Assembly (NCBI RefSeq): GCF_000471905.2
Contig: NW_006499705.1
Coordinates: forward strand, 5,915,312 to 5,979,311
Direction of reading: 5' to 3'
Length of the DNA stretch: 64,000 bases
Source: Amborella trichopoda
Lineage: Eukaryota > Streptophyta > Magnoliopsida > Amborellales > Amborellaceae
Position numbers and translations under genes: made by a program. Every line of letters begins with the position of its first letter. Positions within the stretch are counted from its first letter, which is position 1. Under the pieces are notes generated by a model. The model had not been told where the DNA came from, did not search any database, and was given only the letters and a program-made list of their open reading frames with translations. Of this stretch, positions 56,228-64,000 are shown piece by piece.

Positions 56228-56409
56228 TCTCTATTTGTGGTGTCATGGCTCGAGAATCCAAGGTGGTCTTATGGATTGGATGGAGTGGTCTTATGGATTG
56301 GATGGTAAATTTGTCAATAATGCGTATTCTATGCTCCAATGGGGACAAAATTCAACTGGTTTCCCAGGCAAATGACTTAGATAGGGACCTTTTATTTTAT
56401 TTTTTGTGG

Positions 56410-56700
56410 GAATGCAGTTTATCTATGGTGTTAACCTTAAACAATGAAAATCACATCTAAATCTTTTTAAAATATGAAGTTTCAGCAATGGAAACCCTTA
56501 TGATGATCTAAAATTTTATTTTTGTCTTTAATTATTAATTTAGAATTTTTAAAAATAGTATAGATTGAGTAGATCTATAAATACTTAAAAAAAATTTAAA
56601 TTTGAAGGTCTAGAAAATATGCTAAAAGATTCATTATTTTTAGGACTTGAAATTCATTTTTTTTGTTTCTTTTCACAAGTTCAAACTATTGTAAAAAAAA
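56410..56700. mobile_element. Family B fragment
   Basis: The left part GCAGTTTATCTATGGTG then TTAACCTTAAACAATG, and the interior ATTGAGTAGATCTATAAATA, match the family. The right end is missing. Confidence 0.5.
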
Positions 56701-57145
56701 TCCTTGTGTATTCGATATATGTTCTTTTAAGCTTGACAACTAGGTTGAGCATGCTTCGAAAATACTTCCAAGCGAGGTTTTACCCCAAGGGAGCTACGTC
56801 ACATTATCCTTTTCAGTTTTGGTGATCCAAACCAATTATGGTGGATCATAATGTGCACTAACTCCTTCGGGCACAAACCTGCTTACGGTCCTTAATTGCA
56901 CCCTAATTTTTGGGGATTTGTTCCATTTACCATAGCCATTAACTTCAATGAAAAAAAGAAAAGTGAATAATCAAGGTTGACTCTAGGAACCCTAATTTTA
57001 TTTTATTTTATGTTTCTATTTTTTTTTCTTTGGTGATTCTAGGCAGTTTGGACACAATTTCTATCGGTCCACGGACTCACATGTAAAAGTGTAGGGCCCT
57101 AAATAATTTTGAAATAGAATTGGATCTTATGTTTTAGGGAATATA
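56701..57145. other. Intergenic sequence, nothing recognised
   Basis: No gene, RNA or repeat ends were identified. Confidence 0.5.
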
Positions 57146-57154
57146 TAATTTTTA

Positions 57155-58115
57155 GGGAAAATTGCTGAAAATCCCCTAAAATATACTTTCTAGACACTCT
57201 CTATCCCCACCTTAAACTTTCCTCTCTTCTTTTTCTCAAAAACTATATTTAGGGGGTAGACACTCTCTACCCCCAACTCAAAAAGTGATGTATTTTTTTT
57301 ATGAAAATACCCCTTCCCGTAACTTCACCGTACTAACAAATCATTTGGACAGAACCCAATAATACTTTCGCCGGACCGCAGTTGTTATTTACCAGACTTA
57401 AGACATATGCCGAACTGCTTATTTAGACAGTGATACGTCGGACCGTAGACTACTAATGTCGGACCACCCTACTTATGTATCTAAAACGCCGGACCAAGAC
57501 CAGGAAATGCCAGACTTACATCTCCAGTAGTAAAATCACCGGAGCGAATTTCTACAAACACTGGACCGCGAGTAAGACATTGCGAGATTGCATCCTCCCA
57601 GTGCCGGATAGATCGACCATAACGCCGGAGCGAAGCTGTGAAACGTCGGACTTAACATCATTCCAGAAACACATACCGGACCGCACATTGCAACACCGGA
57701 CTAACCCCATTCCAGTAAGCAAATTGCCGGAGCACTACTTCAAATCGCCCGACTGCCCACATTATAGTAAACACACGCACATACATTGCCGGACAACTGC
57801 ATCAAACACCAGAGTGATTTTATTACAGTACGCAAAACGCTAGGCCACGCCTACAAAATGTCGGACTGCCTACACAAACGCCGGATCGACGGTCACAAAA
57901 TGCCGAACTGCCTGCACAAATGCCGGACTACCTACGCAAACGCCCTTTTTAATGTAGAAGTTAAAAAGGGGAGGTAATTTTGTCTTTATTTCTATTTTTT
58001 TTAGGTCGGGGGGTATTAGTTAGAAAATATGGTTTTTGAGAAAAAGTAGGGAAAGTTTAGGGTGGAGGTAGAGTATCTAGAAAGTAAATTTTAGAGGGTT
58101 TTCAACTGTTTTCCC
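57155..58115. mobile_element. Mutator-like foldback element carrying a CCGGAC short-repeat array
   Basis: Flanked by TAATTTTTA (57146-57154) and TAATCTTTA (58116-58124), a 9-bp target duplication with one mismatch. The left end GGGAAAATTGCTGAAAATCC, then CTTTCTAGACACTC and CCTTAAACTTTCC, is matched inverted by GGAAAGTTTAGGGTGGAGG, GAGTATCTAGAAAG and GGGTTTTCAACTGTTTTCCC. The inverted ends are about 95 bp. The middle (about 57370-57945) holds 20 or more GCCGGACCGC, GCCGGAGCGA or GCCGGACTGC-type words, usually 15-35 bp apart. No transposase is present. Confidence 0.85.
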
Positions 58116-58124
58116 TAATCTTTA

Positions 58125-59980
58125 ACATGGAGATTATTAATCTGTAAAAATAAATAAATTTTAAAAACTAGAAATGATATTTTTTAGAGAAAATATTTGA
58201 ACCATTGATTTTACTTTTTATTTAGAGAATTATTATTTATGGGACCCGATTTTGGTGGACGGTGTAGATCTCCAAGCCAGCATAGTACCAGGAGTGGGCT
58301 TGGGCGCACCAAACAATTTTCCTTAAGGTTTTCCTTTGGTAAATAAATAGAAAAAAAAAAAAAAAAAAGAAGGTTGGACAGCTTATTTGTTACTTTGGGT
58401 ACAAACTTCAAGGGTTTGAACCGTTGGCTTCACCAAACTTAAAAGACTCCAAAAGCTTTGTCAAAGAAATAAATCATCCAAGAAACAGGATTTTGCCTGA
58501 GGGAGCAATTGTACAATTTGCTTATGCGGGAATACGTCGCATGGGTAATACTTAGGCTAAAATATAGGGCCAAAAGGGGAATCCACATGCATAATTGCAC
58601 GGGGGGCCCACCAATAGGTCCTACATTGAAGTTCTTTTCAGTATGTATACAACATTCAAAATGGGTCACTTTCACATTTACTGATCCTTAGCACGATAAC
58701 ATGAATGTCTTAGCACCTTAGCCTTTGACAAATAAGAAGACAAAACATCCAAAACTGACTTGGGAAAAATTTCCATCCATTCATAGTGTTGTGAGGCTGA
58801 TTCTAAGAGATTTAGATGAGAAAAAAAAAACGTTTTGAATGTGTAATTTTGGAATAAATAATCTAAAATCTACTAAGGATAAATGTAACAAGTTGCCTAG
58901 TGTTCCTAAGAAGACAAAACCTACTTTTAAGACCCAAAAAGTGTAACAATAAATCCTATACTTGTTATCTAATATTGAATTCAAGGGATCAAATTCAGTT
59001 GGACACCAAAAAAAATGGTAGTTTTCTCTTTTCTATTGACAAAGCTTAACATCGCAAAGATCCAACTTTGCTTCGTTTGGAGATTGAAGAAGCTACAAAT
59101 GCTACCATAGAAGAAACTCAGTGCTACCATATTGTACATATGTAGAAATAGGGCTTTCCAAGAATAACTTCTTCAAAGAGGTTCTTTTCATCACAATTCT
59201 CTTATGAGAAAAAAGAATAAATGCTCATGTAGTTTCACCACGTTGTGATTTTCATTCCCACTGACACCATCTCATTAATTTATTAAAAAATTAACTCTTA
59301 AACTATTTGAAAAAATAGATAGATGCCTATCGTCTCCACCTAACTACCCAAAAATAAACAAACTCCTTTTAGGAGTTAAAAAGAATAAATACTCATGCAG
59401 AAGCATAATATACATTTATTCCCTTAGATAAAATCCTAGCCAAAAGTATTAATGACCTCAAATGTTGGGGTTGTAACCTCATCAATCCAAAAACCAAACT
59501 CAAGAAAAAATGAAGATACATTGGATGGTCTGATCTAGGTGTGTCAGAACTGAAAATTTATTAATTTAATTTATTTAAAAATGATCACCAAGTAGATTCC
59601 AAAATCTTCCTGAGCAAGTCTTTTACGTGAGGGAATGAATGACAGTCTCCTAATATTATAGCCATGGTCCCCCACACTTTTGTATCTTACCACTTCCAAA
59701 TTTGTACTAATGGATTCAATTTATTAACTTGTCATGCTAATTGAGCTTCAAATCAAGTCTTAACTATCTTCTGAATGCGGATTTGAATTCTCCATCATCA
59801 TTTCATAAGCTTCTGAGAATCATCCTATAGAATCACCTGTAAATTAGTTTGTAACTAGGATTTAAAACCTAGCGAATTGGATCGGATTATGTGGGTGGGC
59901 GATATGGGTCCCTCCCACCCCAATATACCTATTTGTTATTTATTTTTACCGATTTTCTTCAAGTTCAATCAAACTATAAT
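58125..59980. other. Intergenic sequence, nothing firmly recognised
   Basis: No gene or repeat with clear ends was seen. Parts of 58780-59800 vaguely resemble an old LINE 3' region on the minus strand, but no conserved motif could be read. Confidence 0.45.
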
Positions 59981-59984
59981 ATGA

Positions 59985-60305
59985 TGGAAAAAGTTTATAT
60001 AAAGTGTCAACCTTATACTATTGAAGTAAGATGCACCGCAAATATCCGTCAAAAAAAGTTGTTATGATGCAAAAAAAACCCTTAAATTGATCATCTCAAC
60101 ATTAACATATGTAGATATGAAAAAAAAAAAGATTTAAGTCATGAAAATAGTGCATCTTCTAGCGCATTATCTGGACTGTCCATTTTCAAAAATATTAAGC
60201 GTTTATAGAGCTGCTCAATCCGCATCATTTTCAAAACGTTTAAATTTTATAATTGAAAGTAACAATAGATATTTGTACCGTCATAAAGCTTTATGGCAAC
60301 ACTGG
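59985..60305. mobile_element. Family B element, right end worn
   Basis: The left end GGAAAAAGTTTATATAAAG then TGTCAACCTTATACTATTG, and interior words CATCTTCTAGCGCATTATCT and TTTTCAAAAATATTAAGCG, match the family. Confidence 0.6.
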
Positions 60306-60399
60306 CTTGTAGACAAGCATCACAGGACCCTCATATCATATCCCTTCTATAGAGATTGATGGAGCATCATACTGCTACTTTCTAGTAGCTAAGCATATA

Positions 60400-60585
60400 A
60401 TAAAGGTGTAAATAGGTGAGCACTCTCTTAATTTTAGAGAGAACGAGAGCAAGTAGACCTGCAATTTTAGCACACAAAGAGAGGCTAGACCGCCAATTTG
60501 AGTTGATAGAAAAAGCCCCAACTTGGTAATGAGAGACCTACAATTATAGTGGAAGAGGGGTAGAGAGAGTACTTGAACTCCAATA
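60400..60585. repeat. Minisatellite of CTCCAATTTTAG-GAGAGA type (short block)
   Basis: About five diverged units with ATTTTAG, GAGAGA and CTAGACC words match the blocks at 53085 and 54885. Confidence 0.6.
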
Positions 60586-61077
60586 AGCATGAAATTTATA
60601 TTTTATCTAAAAAATGAATTATGAAATCTTGAACACGAAGATCTAATGTGATCTCCAATCTAAATCGGGATCGGTAGGTGACCCAACCGGTTCTTTACAA
60701 AAAACCTAAATCAGTCTGATTTAGAAGGCCTTGCCATGTTCTTTCTGTAAGGGAAATAAGCGATCCATATCAACCAAATCATGAGGTTCTATCTAACTTC
60801 AACTTCAAATTATTTCAAAAACAATATAAATAGTATTTTAATATTCGGGCGGGGGAATCATTGGATTGATATGTAAAAACTCATTCCAATATCTACCCAT
60901 CCAAGAAAAAACACAATCTTCATTTTGTCGAATCCAATGGGCATCAATTTTCCCTCTTTGTTTTTTGAGTTAGCCTAGGTTGAGAAGGTTACATGGATGG
61001 GAGTCCTACAAAAACTCCTAGAAAGGTAGGCATGTTTAATTTTACTCTAGACAGTGAAGGTAATATTTGGCTTAGTC

Positions 61078-61240
61078 AGAGAGAGAGAGAGAGAGAGAGA
61101 CAGGACACCAATATACTAACACAGTGACAGAGAGGACACCAATATACTAACACAGTGACAGAGAGGACACCAATTTATTAAGAGAGAGAGAGAGAGGAAG
61201 AGAATCTAGACACCAATTTTAAGGATAGTATGGGTTGTCA
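61078..61240. repeat. (GA)n microsatellite and 31-bp tandem repeat
   Basis: A run of about 12 GA dinucleotides is followed by two full copies and one partial copy of GACACCAATATACTAACACA-GTGACAGAGAG, then further GA runs. Confidence 0.9.
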
Positions 61241-61465
61241 GTTTGCCAGAACGTACTGCAACCCCAGACACACAGATTCACACCAAACATGCCCCTTTCA
61301 CTTCCCTTATCAAATATTTGGCATTACATACTTTTTTTGGGATTGCCCTTTATTCGGATTGCCCTTTGACAGAGATTTGGACCATTTACGTCTCCATTCA
61401 AACCCATATTTGCCTCCATTCTTAACTTGGCAAGAGCTTTACATATTATATATGAAGAAATTCAG

Positions 61466-61545
61466 AGGTTAGAGTGACAAAAACTACGATATTATATGAA
61501 GAAATTCAGAGGTTAGAGTGACAAAAACTACAAGTTCAATTAAGA
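61466..61545. repeat. Tandem duplication of about 40 bp
   Basis: TATGAAGAAATTCAGAGGTT followed by AGAGTGACAAAAACTAC occurs twice without visible change. Confidence 0.9.
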
Positions 61546-61552
61546 GAAGGAA

Positions 61553-61931
61553 AAAGTTTATATAAGATTGAGGCTTTAAACAATTAAATTAAGGCACACC
61601 TCAAAAATTCACTAGAAGAGGTTGTTTCGATGTCGAAAAACCTTCAAATCGATCATCCGAACTACGAGATGTATAGAAATAAACGAAATGAATTTTATAT
61701 ATGAGAAACAACGCATCTTGTAATGTATATTTGAGCCGTTGATTTTCAATAATTTAAAGTATTCATAGATATGTTCGATCAACTTCAAATTTTTTAAGCT
61801 TTAAATTTTATAATTAAAAATAAAAATAAAATAAATTTTCACACCATCGCAAAGATTTTTGCTACACTGTTTAGAGGCACGCGTTACTTTGATTGTTTAG
61901 GGCCTCAGCCTTATATAAACCACACCCACAA
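61553..61931. mobile_element. Family B element with clear inverted ends
   Basis: The left end AGTTTATATAAGATTGAGGC then TTTAAACAATTAAATTAAG is matched inverted by CTTTGATTGTTTAGGGCC then TCAGCCTTATATAAACCAC. The interior has GTTGTTTCGATGTCGAAAAA and ATTAAAAATAAAAATAAAAT. Flanks do not give a clean 9-bp duplication. Confidence 0.8.
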
Positions 61932-62879
61932 AAGAAATTTACGGAAAATAGAAAAATATAACAATAAAGAAGAACCCAACTTGGGAAAATGGAGATGCAC
62001 TCATTCTTTAAAACCAAGACCTCATATTTTATTAATTTGATGGAAATAAAGGGATGATTTTATAGAATATGAAAGAGCAAGAAAATCCCAATTTTATAAG
62101 GAAAACCCTAATCCCAATAATTTGATCTTTATTTTAAAGAAAAGGCTTTTGATCTTTATTCTAAAGAAATAAAGCTATGGCAACCTTACTAGAAATGTGA
62201 ATGCAAAGTGGCTTTCCTTATCACCTCAAAATTCTCAGACCAGATGCCTAAAAGAAGCAAGAAAAACCCTAATTTATATGGAACCCCTAATCCCAAGAAA
62301 CCCCAATAATTTGTTCTTTATTCTAAAGAAATAACACCATGGGAACATACGAGAAAGAGAGCAAAGTGGCTTTCCTGTTTGATTGTTTATTGCCGAGCTC
62401 TGATAGGGAAGAATATTATCTTGAGAAAATCATTCATATCTTCATCCTTTAAATCAAATCTTTATACATAATAGATAAACACATATACCCAACACAAAAA
62501 ACACAGAGGAAACAAAAAGAAGCAAAGAAAGATTGACACATTATATTGAGAAAATCATTCATACCTTCATTCTTTAAATCAAATCTTTATACATCAGAAA
62601 TAAAACAGGGACACCTAAGAATAACAACACACACAAGAAACAAAAAGAAAGCAAGGAAAATATTGATACCTATTCTATTCTAAGCTTCTAACCTACTTTA
62701 ACATAAAGCAGACAACAAAATCCAAGCTATGGGTTTCTTCCTGAACTCTGATGCTTGTTTTTTTCCAGTTTCAGAAAGGTATTTGAGATCAGATAAATCA
62801 TCATTTTGGATCGACCCAACTTCGTTTTTCTCCAATTGATATATTAAAGCTCCTAATTGGTTTCGATCTCGAGTTTTCT
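61932..62879. other. DUF1677 3' flank with local duplications
   Basis: A 50-bp piece, TTGAGAAAATCATTCATA then CCTTTAAATCAAATCTTTAT, occurs at about 62420 and 62548. A phrase with CCCTAATCCCAA and TTTATTCTAAAGAAATAA occurs at about 62110-62170 and 62285-62335. No gene is supported. Confidence 0.6.
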
Positions 62880-63356
62880 TCATGTAGTTATGGATGATAT
62901 GCAACTTCCAGAGCGGGGAAGTGAAGAGCGTCGAAGCTCGCCTTTGATTCTGGGGCTATTTGGCGTCGATCCCAAACTTTTTTTTTCATACAAGCTTCTT
63001 CTGAGGAGTTGTTTCATGGCTTCGATCAAATGCTCGGTGGAATTGATCGGAGAGGAGGAACTGAACTTTTTGCAGAAGCTCATATGGGCAGCAATGGCTT
63101 CCTCAGTACCCATTAACCTATTCGACCTGAAAACCTCATCCTTTACAGCTTCAGAGCAGAGGCCACAGATCCACCTTCCATTGAATCTCTCTCTAACCAT
63201 GGCTATATATGCAGGGGTGCACTCCTCTTTGAGGCCACAGCAATCACAGCCTGCGAATTCAAGCTCAGGTTGATGGCTTGAGCTCTTTGAATTGGGTAAC
63301 GGAGGAGATTCAGAGGTTGTAGAGGCCAATGGGTCGGTTATTACAGTGGTCGCCAT
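62880..63356 (-). CDS. DUF1677 family protein, intronless
   Basis: This encodes a 158-residue plant protein of the DUF1677 family, whose function is not established. The family core is clear: CDCCGLKEECTPAYI (residues 37-51), VRERFNGRWICGLCSEAVKDEV (54-75) and HMSFCKKF (91-98). The Cys residues at 37, 39, 40, 46, 64, 67 and 95 look like metal ligands, but this is inference. The N terminus is Ser/Pro/Thr-rich and low in complexity. The C terminus is basic and Ser-rich (LRRSSLPRSGS), a possible phosphorylation region. The length is normal, the frame is open throughout and no signal peptide is seen. It stands alone, with 600 bases of upstream sequence to the window edge. Confidence 0.93.
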   Translation of the reverse strand: MATTVITDPLASTTSESPPLPNSKSSSHQPELEFAGCDCCGLKEECTPAYIAMVRERFNGRWICGLCSEAVKDEVFRSNRLMGTEEAIAAHMSFCKKFSSSSPINSTEHLIEAMKQLLRRSLYEKKSLGSTPNSPRIKGELRRSSLPRSGSCISSITT

Positions 63357-63647
63357 TAATCAAGGATAAAAGTGAGGGGAAAATTAACTGCAAATTAAAG
63401 GAGAAAACAATGTTTTTAGAGCGCAAGGCGATAGCCATTAAGAGAGGATGGATCAAGAAGCTTAAATTTCAAAAAGCTTTTCCCTTTTCTCCAATAAGAC
63501 TCTCCTTTCTTTGAAAAAACTGCAATTAAAGCATAAAAAAAGCTTGAAATTCATAGATGAACGGAGTTTCAACGAAATTTACCGGGATCCAACTCAATGT
63601 TTAAACAGAGGGCCTGCTCTTTCTCATGATACTCGATTAATTTTTAA
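63357..63647. other. Upstream region of the DUF1677 gene
   Basis: This is expected to hold the DUF1677 leader and promoter (minus strand). No TATA box was assigned. Open frames on the plus strand are short and unconvincing. Confidence 0.4.
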
Positions 63648-63650
63648 CCG

Positions 63651-63985
63651 ATTCAGAAAAATTCCAGTTTTCCTCCATTCAAATCGATTTCTCAAACGAT
63701 TTTCAGAGCTCTAATACGCCTTGTCTCCACTCTTTTTGATCGCTATCTCTCCTTCTCCCAAACAATTGCAGCGTCCTCCTCCTCAGAATCGCTAGAGAAA
63801 AGCAAGAACTCAAAGATCAGAGACATATCCAAAAGCTTTATCACAAAGATCCCTCTCGTTTCCAATGGAATCCTTCTTCGCTTTCTTCCAAAGAAAAAGG
63901 CAATCACTCGCAAAAACTACAGGCATTTGCATAGGCTTTTACCAGTGAAGTACCGTACTTTCCTCAGAATCCTGGCTCAAAAGTA
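63651..63985 (+). CDS. Possible coding exon of an unrecognised gene (no ATG seen)
   Basis: One plus-strand frame stays open for about 110 codons and ends at TAA (63983-63985). It reads TIFRALIRLVSTLFDRYLSF, then SSSSESLEKSKNSKIRDISK, and a basic tail with PKKKAITRKNYRHLHRLL and VKYRTFLRILAQK. It has no ATG, so it would need an upstream exon; acceptor-like TTTTCAG (about 63701-63707) and ATTGCAG are present. The sequence AAAAGTAAGG at its end also fits a splice donor, so the exon could continue off the right edge. The helical, basic character looks protein-like. The product is not recognised, and chance cannot be excluded. Confidence 0.3.
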
Positions 63986-64000
63986 AGGAATCGGCCATTA

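Noticed and set aside
57370-57945. CRISPR-like array of short repeats and spacers
   Set aside because: The repeated words are only about 8-10 bases and vary, spacing is irregular, the genome is a plant, and the array lies between transposon ends.
58780-59800. Old LINE on the minus strand
   Set aside because: Only a vague resemblance; no reverse transcriptase or zinc-knuckle motif could be read.

Overview
The window is nuclear DNA of a flowering plant. The genes are spliced with AT-rich introns and encode plant-type proteins: a 13-lipoxygenase, a family-28 polygalacturonase, COPT5-type and CCX-type transporters, ALDH7B and a DUF1677 protein. Between them lie plant transposons and many CT/GA microsatellites. 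The sequence alone does not give a species; long introns, low GC and the absence of grass-type GC-rich genes fit a dicot, magnoliid or basal angiosperm. One 435-base run of N shows that this is a draft assembly.

Layout, left to right. (1) 449-2014 (+): the last two exons of a lipoxygenase whose start lies off the left edge. (2) 2672-13690 (+): a complete nine-exon polygalacturonase; intron 1 holds a tandem array of about 330-bp units. (3) 14222-17604 (-): a five-exon ALG14 gene, convergent with the polygalacturonase. (4) 17.7-24.2 kb: repeats only, with small Mutator-like elements, a 5'-truncated LINE and a pair of 430-bp direct repeats. (5) 24287-24715 (-): an intronless COPT5-type copper transporter. 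(6) 25.4-30.8 kb: a short non-autonomous copia-like LTR element carrying a piece of a CDPK-related kinase gene, more small DNA elements and a U6 snRNA pseudogene. (7) 31094-33133 (-): an intronless cation/calcium exchanger (CCX). (8) 33.9-38.6 kb: small elements and the assembly gap. (9) 39453-50278 (+): a complete 14-exon ALDH7B gene with a duplicated decoy exon start and a GC-AG intron. (10) 51-62.6 kb: a repeat-rich stretch with minisatellites and two unusual Mutator-like elements filled with short CCGGA-type repeats. (11) 62880-63356 (-): an intronless DUF1677 gene.

The genes do not form a pathway. They are independent housekeeping or stress genes: oxylipin synthesis, pectin breakdown, N-glycan assembly, copper and cation transport, and aldehyde detoxification.

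Most structure outside the genes comes from small non-autonomous DNA transposons. Two abundant families (called A and B here) have 9-bp target duplications, visible by eye in several copies, and so belong with Mutator-like elements. A third group (53339-54023, 57155-58115 and a partial at 17695-17997) has long inverted ends around arrays of GC-rich short repeats; it is the most unusual thing in the window. Local tandem duplications of 30-280 bp are also strikingly frequent, and one of them touches a coding exon.
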